Of a stretch of DNA of 64,000 bases, positions 50,251-58,396 are shown one piece after another (the stretch's first letter is position 1; the number at the start of each line of letters is the position of its first letter). The position numbers and the translations under genes were made by a program. Below the pieces are notes generated by a model, which had not been told where the DNA came from, did not search any database, and saw only the letters and a list, made by a program, of their open reading frames with translations. The stretch lies in the NCBI RefSeq assembly GCF_001425685.1, contig NZ_LMCY01000051.1, positions 42,721 through 106,720 of the forward strand, in the 5' to 3' direction. Source of the DNA: Massilia sp. Root335 (lineage in GTDB: Bacteria; Pseudomonadota; Gammaproteobacteria; Burkholderiales; Burkholderiaceae_D).

Positions 50251-51609
50251 TCAGTCCTCCGACATCGACGACTTGGCGCGATCGAACACCGGCTTGAGCA
50301 GGTAGTTCATCATCGTGCGCTCGCCAGTGTTGACGAACAGTTCCACCGGCATGCCGGGGATGATGTTCAGCTTGTGGGCCGCGATCATCTTCTGGCCGGC
50401 CGGCGTCACCTTCACGCGCACCTTGTAGTACGGCGTGCCGGTGCGTTCGTCGACGCTGCGGTCGGCCGATACGGTTTCCACCTCGCCCTCGATATGCGGC
50501 GTGCGGTTGGTATTGAAGGCGGCAAAGATCAACTCGACCTTCAGGCCGTCATGCACCTTGTCGACCAGGTTGACCGGCAGCTGGCCTTCGATGATCAGCG
50601 GGTCGCCGGACGGCACGATGTCCATCATCTTGAAGCCCGGGTTGACGACGCCGCCGTTGGTGAACACGGCCAGGCCGACCACGGTGCCGGCCACCGGCGC
50701 CTTGACCTCGACGTTGGCCAGGTCATACTTCTGCGCTTCCAGGCGCGCGCCCAGGGCTTCGGCTTCCTTCTGGGTATCGGCGAGCTGGGTGCGCACTTCC
50801 TTCTGGTAGTCCTGCGTGCGTTGCGACTTGCGCAGCGTGAGCTCGATCACCTGGCTGCGCGCGCGCCCGATGTTGCCGATGTCTTCCGAGATCGCGCCCT
50901 GCAGCTGGGCATAGGTGCGCTCCAGTTCCAGCATGCGGTTGCGCGCCACATAGCCTTCCTTGGCGAGGTCGCGCATGCCGTCCAGTTGCTCCTTCAGCAG
51001 CTTGATCTGCTCCTTCTTGCTGTCGCGCGACTCTTCCAGGCCCTTGATCTGCACCTTCAGGCCGGCGATGCTCTCGTCCATGCCGGACAGCTCGCTCTGC
51101 AGGGAGCTGGTGCGCGACGCCAGCAGCTGGCTCTGCAGGGTCATCAGCTCGGCCACGCGCGGGTCGCTCCTGCGCTGTTCGAGGTCGGGCGGGAAGGCGA
51201 TCGTCTTGCGGCCGTCGCGCTCCGCTTCCAGGCGCGCCTCGGTGGCGCGCGAGGTCAGGTACTGGCTGTCGGTGATCTCGAAGGCCGACTTCGCGACGAC
51301 CGGATTCATGCGCACGACGGTCTGGCCGGCCTTGACGACGTCGCCATCCTTCACGAGGATTTCCTGGATCGTGCCGCCCTGCTGGTACTGCACGGCCTTG
51401 CGGTTCGACTCCTTGGCCACGGTGCCGGACAGCGGCACGCCCTTGTCGAGCGGCGCCGTCAGCGCCCACAACAGGAAGCCGCCGACGCCGAGCAGCACGA
51501 TCAGCCAGCCGAGCCGGCTGTACGGACGTGCATCGGTATTCACTTCGAGCGGCGTCACGTCGTGCGCGATGACTTCCGCCGCTTTTGACTTGTTCTCAAT
51601 GAGTTTCAT
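50251..51609 (-). CDS. HlyD-family type I secretion adaptor
   Basis: 452-aa membrane-fusion protein spanning from the inner membrane to the channel. One N-terminal membrane helix (GWLIVLLGVGGFLLWALTAP, about 33-52), a lipoyl half-motif (VLVKDGDVVKAGQTV), a long coiled-coil hairpin (about 130-290, ALRSQLLASRTSSLQSELSG type heptads), then VEVKAPVAGTVVGLAVFTNGG and a C-terminal barrel ending with VELFVNTGERTMMNYLLKP, the PrtE/AprE-like signature. Its ATG directly follows the ABC gene stop. Confidence 0.93.
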   Translation of the reverse strand: MKLIENKSKAAEVIAHDVTPLEVNTDARPYSRLGWLIVLLGVGGFLLWALTAPLDKGVPLSGTVAKESNRKAVQYQQGGTIQEILVKDGDVVKAGQTVVRMNPVVAKSAFEITDSQYLTSRATEARLEAERDGRKTIAFPPDLEQRRSDPRVAELMTLQSQLLASRTSSLQSELSGMDESIAGLKVQIKGLEESRDSKKEQIKLLKEQLDGMRDLAKEGYVARNRMLELERTYAQLQGAISEDIGNIGRARSQVIELTLRKSQRTQDYQKEVRTQLADTQKEAEALGARLEAQKYDLANVEVKAPVAGTVVGLAVFTNGGVVNPGFKMMDIVPSGDPLIIEGQLPVNLVDKVHDGLKVELIFAAFNTNRTPHIEGEVETVSADRSVDERTGTPYYKVRVKVTPAGQKMIAAHKLNIIPGMPVELFVNTGERTMMNYLLKPVFDRAKSSMSED

Positions 51610-53403
51610 TTACTTCCCTTCCTGGGCCGCGGTCGCCTGGCCGGCGGCCTGTGCCTGTTGTTGTGCCGGAGCCTGCTGGCGCGCCGCGGCCTGCTGTGCA
51701 GCCTGCTGCGCGGCCTGGGCCTGCTGCTGCAGCGCCGCCAGCACGTCGCTCGTCGGGCCGAACATCTGTGCGGCGCCGTCGCGCAGCAACAGCAGCTTGT
51801 TCGTCGCGCCGATGATGCTGGTGCGGTGCGTGATCAGGACGATGGTCTTGCCGCGCTGGCGCAGGTCCTGGACCGCCACCACGAGGGCTTGTTCGCCGAT
51901 GTCGTCGAGGTTCGAATTCGGTTCGTCGAGCACGATCAGGGCCGGGTCGCCGTACATGGCGCGCGCCAGGCCCAGGCGCTGCTTCTGGCCGCCGGACAGG
52001 CCGGCGCCGCCGTCGCCCAGGCGGGTGTCGTAGCCGTCCGGCATGTGCAGGATCATGTCGTGCACGCCGGCGCGCTTGGCCGCCTGCACGACCTTCTCGG
52101 GATCCATGTCGCCGAAGCGGGCGATGTTTTCGCTGACGGTACCGCCGAACAGTTCGATGTCCTGCGGCAGGTAGCCGATGTGCGGCCCCAGCTCGCCCTT
52201 GTTCCAGGCATAGATGTCGGCGCCGTCCAGGCGCACCTTGCCGCCGAGTGCCGGCCACACGCCGACCAGCAGGCGCGCCAGCGTCGACTTGCCGGAGCCG
52301 CTCGGGCCGATCACGCCCAGCACGTCGCCCGGCGCGATCGCGAAGCTCAGGCCGCGCACGACGGCATTCCGGGAGCCCGGCGGCGCGGCGGTGACGCCTT
52401 CGACCGACAGCGCGCCCTGCGGCTTCGGCAGCGGCATGCCCGCTTCGCGTGCGGGATTCGTTTCCAGCAAGGTGGTCAGGCGCTCGTAGGCGCTGCGCAC
52501 GCTGCCCCAGGACTTCCACACGCCGATCAGCTGCTGCACCGGCTGCAGGGCGCGGCCGACGAGGATCGACGCGGCGATCATCATGCCGGCCGTGATCTTG
52601 TTCTCGAGCACCAGCAGCGCGCCGAAGCCCAGCACCAGCGACTGCTGCGCCAGCTGCACGAACTTGGTAACGGCGGAAATCTTGCCGGCGGCCTCGCTGG
52701 CCTCCGCCTGCAGGTGCAGGAACTTGCCGTGCATCTTGTACCAGCGCTGCATCAGGTTGGGCAGCATGCCCATCGATTCGATCACCTCGGCGTTGCGCAG
52801 GTTGTTGGTCGCCAGGGCCGACGACGCGATCGCCATGGTGTTGGCGTCCTTCAGCGGCTGGCGCGTGACGCGGTCGTTGATGACGGCCAGGATGATCAGC
52901 ACGATGGTGCCGCCGAGCGCGAACAGGCCCAGTTCCGGTTCGAACAGGAAGATGACGATCAGGTAGATCGGAAACCACGGCGCATCGAAGAACGCGAACA
53001 GCGCATTGCCGGTCAAGAACTGGCGCAGCGTGGTCAGGTCGGTCAGGGCCTGGCCCGCGTTGCCGCCGGCGCTCTTGAGGTTCTGCTCGAACGCTGCCGA
53101 ATAGACGCGCTTGTTCAGTTGCATGTCGAGCTTGGCGCCGACGCGCACGAGGACAAAGGAACGGGTCAACTCCAGGCCGGCGACGATCAGATACGCGCCC
53201 AGCATCAGCAGGGTCAGCATCAGCAGCGTGATCTCGTTGCGGCTCTGCAGCACGCGGTCGTAGACCTGCAGCATGTACAAGGACGGCACGAGCATCAGGA
53301 GGTTGCTGATGGCGCTGAACGTCCCCACCGTCCAGAACGTGCTCTTGAACATGAGCAGGACCTGTCCGATTTCGTTTTTCTTGTCAAAGAGTTTGCTTTT
53401 CAT
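51610..53403 (-). CDS. Type I secretion ABC transporter, PrtD class
   Basis: 597-aa inner-membrane exporter. The transmembrane domain (about 20-320) has no N-terminal C39 peptidase, so its substrates are cleaved neither at a double glycine nor at an N-terminal leader. The ATPase has Walker A GPSGSGKST, signature LSGGQKQRLGLARA, Walker B LIVLDEPNSNLD and H-loop ITHR. The C-terminal 45 residues are an unusual Gln/Ala-rich tail (AAQQAAQQAA units). The ATG at 53403 gives the family N-terminus (MKSKLFDKKNEIGQVL). First gene of the secretion operon; a perfect CRP palindrome with a class II -10 precedes it. Confidence 0.93.
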   Translation of the reverse strand: MKSKLFDKKNEIGQVLLMFKSTFWTVGTFSAISNLLMLVPSLYMLQVYDRVLQSRNEITLLMLTLLMLGAYLIVAGLELTRSFVLVRVGAKLDMQLNKRVYSAAFEQNLKSAGGNAGQALTDLTTLRQFLTGNALFAFFDAPWFPIYLIVIFLFEPELGLFALGGTIVLIILAVINDRVTRQPLKDANTMAIASSALATNNLRNAEVIESMGMLPNLMQRWYKMHGKFLHLQAEASEAAGKISAVTKFVQLAQQSLVLGFGALLVLENKITAGMMIAASILVGRALQPVQQLIGVWKSWGSVRSAYERLTTLLETNPAREAGMPLPKPQGALSVEGVTAAPPGSRNAVVRGLSFAIAPGDVLGVIGPSGSGKSTLARLLVGVWPALGGKVRLDGADIYAWNKGELGPHIGYLPQDIELFGGTVSENIARFGDMDPEKVVQAAKRAGVHDMILHMPDGYDTRLGDGGAGLSGGQKQRLGLARAMYGDPALIVLDEPNSNLDDIGEQALVVAVQDLRQRGKTIVLITHRTSIIGATNKLLLLRDGAAQMFGPTSDVLAALQQQAQAAQQAAQQAAARQQAPAQQQAQAAGQATAAQEGK

Positions 53404-53485
53404 TTGTTTGGGAGCACCGGGAATGCGGCGCGATCGCGCCAGGGTCACGCTTCATGCTTGAGAGTAATTAAGCTGAGCGGGCGAC

Positions 53486-53528
53486 ACATTATCGCGCAAA
53501 ACTGCTGAATAATGTGACGTACATCACA
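53486..53528 (-). promoter_or_regulatory. CRP site and -10 of the type I secretion operon
   Basis: Perfect palindrome TGTGACGTACATCACA at 53513-53528. On the minus strand a -10 element TAATGT lies at 53491-53486. The centre-to-centre distance is 32 bp, which places the CRP site at about -41.5 as in class II activation. The start codon of the ABC gene is about 75 nt downstream of the predicted transcription start. Confidence 0.75.
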
Positions 53529-53715
53529 TTTTCGTAACCAAACTTTAATGAATACGCGCTGCTCGCACGTTGAACGACGTGGGCGAGCAACATCGGGGGC
53601 ACTCACCGCGGCACCGGACAGGACGTCATCAGGTGGAGGCAGGCGCGCAAGGAACGGTGCGCAAAGGCCAGTCCGGGCCGGCAGTTCGGCCGCCTGCCGG
53701 CGTGGCGCATAAACA

Positions 53716-53742
53716 AAAAGGCATGCCGTGGGCATGCCTTTT
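53716..53742. terminator. Bidirectional hairpin terminator
   Basis: Stem AAAAGGCATGCC/GGCATGCCTTTT (12 bp) with a GTG loop and T-runs on both strands. Second of two terminators downstream of the S-layer-type gene, insulating the secretion operon promoter. Confidence 0.8.
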
Positions 53743-53863
53743 ACTCTCGCTACCGGACGTGCCGCCATGCGCATTCCATTTGCGCTGAAACTCAGCAGGC
53801 ATGGCCCGCATTCGACAGCACTGCAGAAACATCGTTTGGCGAAGCGCCGACCGGTACGAAATG

Positions 53864-53886
53864 AAAAGCCAGGACGAACCTGGCTT
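53864..53886 (-). terminator. Rho-independent terminator of the S-layer-type gene
   Basis: On the minus strand: AAGCCAGG, loop TTCGT, CCTGGCTT followed by TTCATTTC. It starts 63 bp after the stop. Confidence 0.75.
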
Positions 53887-53949
53887 GTGCTTCCAGCCGC
53901 CGCGGTTTCTCCCGGAGGAGGCGCCGCGGCGTCAGGTAGCGATGACGAC

Positions 53950-56520
53950 TTAGACGTTGTGGCCCAGGGCCAGGATCAGGGTGTCCAGATCCACGGCGCC
54001 GGTGATCTTGACGACGGTGTCAGCCGCGTCGATCTGGCCCGGGGTGCCTGCGTCGTGGAAGACGTAGGTGTCGCCGCCCAGTTGGAACACCAGGTTGTCG
54101 CCCTTGCTCGAAGCAGCTGCGTCCTTCAGTGCCAGATCGATGTCGGTCTGGGTCGTGGTGAACTTGGCCACTGCGCCGTCGATTGCGCCCACGGTGAGGT
54201 GGTCGGAAGCCGAGGTCAGAGCATCGGCGGCGCTGTTCGCGACCAGCTTCAGGCCGGTCACGGTGTCCATCGAGCCGTAGGTCGAAGCGTTCAGCGTGAT
54301 GGTGTCGACAGCGGCACCCAGCTTGATGGTTTCGGCCGAGGTGTTCGACGACGTGTAGGTCAGGCCGCTCAGAGCCGCGCCGTTGTTGGCAGCCACAGCC
54401 GACGTGCCGTTCAGGCCCGACGCGTCCACGGTCACCAGCTTGCCGCCGGCGTTGGTCACGTTTGCATCGCCCGAACCGCTCAGGGTCAGGGTAGCCAGCG
54501 CGGTGTCGGTCGACGTGTTGTCGAGGACGAAGTGAGCCACGCGGTCAGCGGTCGTGTTGCTTGCGCTGTCCACGGTGTTGGTCAGCGTGACGTTTGCAGT
54601 GCGCACGTCGCCCGACAGGGTCGCGGTCACGTCGCCAGCAGCGGCGGCCTTGACAGCCAGGTTCAGCACGTCGGCCTTGACGACGACGGCGCCAGTATCG
54701 GACTCGGTCACGCCCAGGGTGCCGGCGTAAGTCTTGGTAGCGACGTAGCCAGCAGCGGTCAGGTCGACATCACCGTGGGCGGTGATTGCCTGGGTGCCCA
54801 CGCCGGTGATGATGCTGCCCGATGCCAGGTCGATACCGGTGTAGGTAGCGGCCAGCTTCGAAGCGTCCAGACCGGTTTCGGCGGTCGAGAAGCTGATGGT
54901 TTCGAAGTTGGTGACCAGCTTGTTGAACACGATGTAGTCGTCGGCGGTGCGAGCGCCTGCGCCAGCGAACGAGATGGTGTCGGTACCGTCGCCGCCGTTG
55001 ATGACGTCGCTGGTTGCCAGGACCTTGTTGACGACAACGGTGTCGTTGCCGGCGCCGCCCAGGACCGTAACCGGACCGGTGGTGGCCGACACGGTGATCT
55101 TGTCGTTGCCTGCGCCGGCGTCGACCGTGGTCATGCCGTCGCCGGTGCTGTTGACGACGATCGTGTCGTTGCCGTCGCCAGCCGTCACGGTCGCGTTGAC
55201 TGCAGCGGCCGAGCTGGTGGCTGCCGAGGTCAGTGCGGCAAGGGTGATCATGTCGTTACCGGTGCCGGTGGTGACGTTGGCCAGGCTGGTGTTGCTGGTG
55301 CCGTCGATGGTCACGCCGCCGGTCGAAGCCGATGCGTTGATGGTCGTGAAGGCCTTCGTCGAACCAGCGCTCTGAGCGACGGTCAGGACACTCTTCTGGT
55401 TGGTGTTCAGGGTCAGCGACTGGACATCCTTGCCGACGGTGACATTCAGAGCCTGGGCAGCCACGGAACCGCTGCTGTCGCTGTCGGCACGGGTACCGGA
55501 CACGGTGACCGAGTTCAGATTCGTGCCGCCGACGTTCAGAGCCGCCGTTTCAGCGACATTGGTCAGAGCAATACTTGCTGCTGCGCCCAATGCACCGACG
55601 TTGATATCACCGGTAGTGCCGGTGAAGCCGACGGTCGTTGCAGCGCCCAGACCGGTCACGGTCGGGGTGCTGGTGGCATCGAAATTGACGTTGGTCGCGC
55701 CTTGGAAGACCGAAGCATCGACAGCCGAGCTAGCGCCAGTCACGTTGATGATTTCGACGTTCTTGATAGTTGCGCCGACGATGCTGTTGTAGCCGCCCGT
55801 CAGGTCCAGGTTCAGGACGTCTTTGCCTGCGCCGCCATCAATGCTGTCGAGCGAAGTCAGGTTCGACGCGTTGAGCGCGCCCGTGGACGGCGTGATGTGC
55901 GTGGCATTGATGGTGTCATTGCCAGCCGTACCGACGATGATGTCCTGGCCAATGGTCAGGGTGAACGTCTGGCCGACGTTGTGGACGTCGACGATGCCCG
56001 ACACGGTGGCGTTCAGGGCGGCCGGCGCGATGGCGGCTGCCAGCGAAGCGTCGTCGGTCACGCTGCTGATGAAGGTCTTGGCGGCTGCGTTGGCGGCGTC
56101 GCCGTCGTAACCCAGCACTTCAGCCGGGGTGTCCAGGGCTGCGGTGAACGCGGTTGCAGCGGCAACCTTGTTGTTGTAGGCGGTCAGGTCGGTGTCCAGC
56201 GCGCCCTTGGCGATCTCGGTCACGACGTTGTCGACGGTCATCTGGCCGGCGAGCAGAGCCTGGCCCCAGAAGTTCAGACCCGGCAGGTCCGGCGCGTGGC
56301 CGAACAGGTTCTGGTACACCTGGGCGACGACGTGGTAAGCGTCCATGTTGGCGTAAGCAGCTTTGTACTCAGCCGAACCAGCGAAAGCAGCCGACACAGC
56401 AGCGGTGCTGCCGTTGGCATTCGCAACAACGCCTTCCCAGTAGGTCAGGCCAGCGACATCGGCCGGACGGTTAAAGTAAGCAACGTACAGCTGCTGTACT
56501 GCTTCGGTATAAACACCCAT
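53950..56520 (-). CDS. Large DUF4214/RTX-like S-layer-type secreted protein
   Basis: 856-aa protein with no cysteine, no signal peptide and very high Ala/Thr/Val/Asp/Gly content. The N-terminus has two DUF4214 modules (VQQLYVAYFNRPADVAGLTYW; VYQNLFGHAPDLPGLNFW). A central region carries RTX-type calcium-binding variants: IDGGAGKDVLNL, VTAGDGNDTIVV, VDAGAGNDKITV, VLGGAGNDTVVV, INGGDGTDTISF. Long Thr/Ala/Val beta-strand repeats surround them, and the C-terminus LDTLILALGHNV fits an uncleaved type I signal. Features resemble bacterial S-layer or surface-array proteins exported by type I systems. Coding bias is distinct from its neighbours (more Thr, fewer GC-extreme codons). Upstream is a CRP palindrome; the secretion operon is directly downstream. 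Confidence 0.85.
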   Translation of the reverse strand: MGVYTEAVQQLYVAYFNRPADVAGLTYWEGVVANANGSTAAVSAAFAGSAEYKAAYANMDAYHVVAQVYQNLFGHAPDLPGLNFWGQALLAGQMTVDNVVTEIAKGALDTDLTAYNNKVAAATAFTAALDTPAEVLGYDGDAANAAAKTFISSVTDDASLAAAIAPAALNATVSGIVDVHNVGQTFTLTIGQDIIVGTAGNDTINATHITPSTGALNASNLTSLDSIDGGAGKDVLNLDLTGGYNSIVGATIKNVEIINVTGASSAVDASVFQGATNVNFDATSTPTVTGLGAATTVGFTGTTGDINVGALGAAASIALTNVAETAALNVGGTNLNSVTVSGTRADSDSSGSVAAQALNVTVGKDVQSLTLNTNQKSVLTVAQSAGSTKAFTTINASASTGGVTIDGTSNTSLANVTTGTGNDMITLAALTSAATSSAAAVNATVTAGDGNDTIVVNSTGDGMTTVDAGAGNDKITVSATTGPVTVLGGAGNDTVVVNKVLATSDVINGGDGTDTISFAGAGARTADDYIVFNKLVTNFETISFSTAETGLDASKLAATYTGIDLASGSIITGVGTQAITAHGDVDLTAAGYVATKTYAGTLGVTESDTGAVVVKADVLNLAVKAAAAGDVTATLSGDVRTANVTLTNTVDSASNTTADRVAHFVLDNTSTDTALATLTLSGSGDANVTNAGGKLVTVDASGLNGTSAVAANNGAALSGLTYTSSNTSAETIKLGAAVDTITLNASTYGSMDTVTGLKLVANSAADALTSASDHLTVGAIDGAVAKFTTTQTDIDLALKDAAASSKGDNLVFQLGGDTYVFHDAGTPGQIDAADTVVKITGAVDLDTLILALGHNV

Positions 56521-56590
56521 CTAAAGCTCCTAAAGAAATTCAATCGAGGTTATTTGCAGATTCGGATGTCCCTGCAATCCAACGGTCCGA

Positions 56591-56634
56591 ATGATGACAG
56601 AGCGAATAGTGACGTTAATGTGATGGGCATCACA
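56591..56634 (-). promoter_or_regulatory. CRP site and extended -10 of the S-layer-type gene
   Basis: Perfect palindrome TGTGATGGGCATCACA at 56619-56634, about 100 bp upstream of the ATG. On the minus strand TGTCATCAT (56599-56591) gives an extended -10 (TGn plus CATCAT) centred 33 bp from the CRP centre, close to class II spacing. The -10 itself is only 4/6. Confidence 0.65.
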
Positions 56635-56883
56635 AAACCCAAGATTTTTTGTCACTAACTTGTATCTGCCATCAATTCAAATTGGCCGATTATTATTAAC
56701 AAGTCAAACAATAAACGCAAGCCGTGATAAAACATGCAACCGAGATAATTCCCCAGTGACAAAGAGAGAGTTTTGCCCCGCTCGCCCGGCATCGACGGGC
56801 GATGCAATGTATGGAACCATGCCTGCTGCCGCCCCGCATTTCTTACAATCGGTAACAATTCGTGAGAATTGGCATTGGCTCCA

Positions 56884-56917
56884 AAACAAAAACCCCGGAA
56901 ATCCGGGGTTTTTGTTT
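56884..56917. terminator. Strong bidirectional terminator after the FecR gene
   Basis: A perfect 15-bp stem (AAACAAAAACCCCGG pairing with CCGGGGTTTTTGTTT) around an AAAT loop, with T-runs on both sides. It lies 36 bp beyond the FecR-domain gene stop and separates it from the promoter of the S-layer-type gene. Confidence 0.92.
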
Positions 56918-56953
56918 GCTCATCCATTTATATATATATGCATTTCAGGCGCG

Positions 56954-58243
56954 TCAGTGCGTCCAATAGGTGACGCCGTTAGCGGTTCGTGCATCGTCCA
57001 GGCGTGAATGGAAGATATAGCCGGCGCTGCCGCCGTTGGCATTGCTGAGGAAGCCGTCCACGCTCATGTTGTTGGCAACCGGTCGCAGCCCCGGGTTGTT
57101 GCCGATGCGCCCATTCGAAGCGACGTCGCCCTGCGCGTACAGTTTATAGGTCGAGTCGCCGCCGACCAGGTCGAAGGTCGTCGTGAAGCTGCGCGCGCCG
57201 AAGTCGACGTTCAGCTGGCCGTTCTGCATCGCGCCCGCGACCGTCGCCTTGGCCGGGTCGTCGTTGGTGATGTAGGCCTGCCCATCTTTCAGCGAGAAGC
57301 TCACGCTGCCGCGCTCGGGCGCGACGTAGGCGTCGCCCGCGGTGCGGAACAGCACGAAATTACCGCCCAGGATACGTTCGGCGCCGGCCGGGCCCACGAG
57401 GCCGGCGGTCGCCTGCTCGCCCAGCAGCGGCGCCCAGCGGCCCCACTGCAGGGCGCGCGGATTGGCCGGCGGGGTATCGACGTCGACCACCGGCGGCGGC
57501 GCCACCACGACGGGCGGCGCCGGTTGCTGCGCTGCCGGCGGCACGATCTGGGCCACCGATTCGCTCTTCTTGGCGTCCAGGACCGGGGCCAGCGGCTCGT
57601 CGCTGCGCGGCGGCGACACCTGGTCGGGCCCCGTCGCGCCGCTCAGCAGCTGCGGCGCCGTTTCGCCGCGCTTCACCTGCAGCAGCAGGCCGCGCTGGGC
57701 CGCCGTCAGTTCGCGGCTGGCCGCGCCTTCGCAGGGGCCGCCGCCTTCCGGCCGGCAACCGCCGCCGAAGCCGCTGACGATGATGCCGCCCGTGAAGACG
57801 ACGACGCGCGACGTGTCGTGCTCATGGTAGACGGTGAAATCGGTCCCGCGCACGCCGATCGCCGCGACCGGCGTATTGAAACGGAAATTCTGGCGCGCCA
57901 GCTTGACCGCATCGCCCGACTTGCTGCGCGCCACACCGGCGAGCAGCTCGAGCTTGAAGCGGCTGTTGGCCGGATTGGCCTTGTCGATATGGTAGGCGGC
58001 GATCCGGGCCCGGGTGCTCGGGCGCAGGATGAACAGGCCGTTGTCCGGCGTCTTGACGTACAGGAACCCGTCCGTGCCGGTGGTCAGCAGGTCGCCCTCC
58101 TGCACCGCCATGCCTTCCGCGCCCGCCCGCTCGGCCACCTGCGTGACGCCGGCGGCAAATATGACGCGGCCGGCCTCGGCTGCCCGGGCCTGCGCAATGC
58201 AAGCAATGGTCGTGATGGCGATGAAGGTGGCGTGACGCAGCAT
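56954..58243 (-). CDS. FecR-domain periplasmic protein
   Basis: 429-aa predicted exported protein. A signal peptide (MLRHATFIAITTIACIAQARAAEA) precedes a FecR domain with LLTTGTDGFLYVKTPDNGLFILRPSTRARI and TPVAAIGVRGTDFTVYHE, the IGVRGT motif being diagnostic. A Pro-rich linker (PPAAQQPAPPVVVAPPPVV) leads to a C-terminal beta-rich domain of unknown type. The ATG at 58243 is preferred: GAGG lies 9 nt upstream, and the ATG at 58258 would coincide with the predicted transcription start. It is divergent from the CHASE2 cyclase gene with a shared CRP site. FecR-type proteins next to CHASE2 cyclases recur in betaproteobacteria; the shared role is unclear. Confidence 0.88.
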   Translation of the reverse strand: MLRHATFIAITTIACIAQARAAEAGRVIFAAGVTQVAERAGAEGMAVQEGDLLTTGTDGFLYVKTPDNGLFILRPSTRARIAAYHIDKANPANSRFKLELLAGVARSKSGDAVKLARQNFRFNTPVAAIGVRGTDFTVYHEHDTSRVVVFTGGIIVSGFGGGCRPEGGGPCEGAASRELTAAQRGLLLQVKRGETAPQLLSGATGPDQVSPPRSDEPLAPVLDAKKSESVAQIVPPAAQQPAPPVVVAPPPVVDVDTPPANPRALQWGRWAPLLGEQATAGLVGPAGAERILGGNFVLFRTAGDAYVAPERGSVSFSLKDGQAYITNDDPAKATVAGAMQNGQLNVDFGARSFTTTFDLVGGDSTYKLYAQGDVASNGRIGNNPGLRPVANNMSVDGFLSNANGGSAGYIFHSRLDDARTANGVTYWTH

Positions 58244-58263
58244 GATCTTTTTCCTCATTTGCC

Positions 58264-58333
58264 ATTATTCCGGAGCAGCAATCGCTCCTTCTGTGACGGC
58301 CATCACATTTTAGAGCAAACTCGGGCGTATTGT
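58264..58333. promoter_or_regulatory. Bidirectional CRP-controlled promoter (FecR / adenylate cyclase)
   Basis: Perfect palindrome TGTGACGGCCATCACA at 58292-58307. To the right, TATTGT at 58328-58333 (centre 31 bp away) could be the -10 of the cyclase gene. To the left, AATAAT on the minus strand (58269-58264; 33 bp) could be the -10 of the FecR gene. One symmetric site would thus activate both genes in class II fashion. Confidence 0.7.
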
Positions 58334-58396
58334 TCGATACTGGAGTGCTTCAACTTGTTACTTGGGGGCATACGCAACGCGTTATACTTCAGAGTT

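Noticed and set aside
57008..58396. N-terminal extension of the CHASE2 cyclase frame by 463 codons
   Set aside because: It runs antisense through the FecR gene and has low-complexity shadow composition; the ATG at 58397 gives a normal CHASE2 N-terminus and follows the CRP-dependent promoter.
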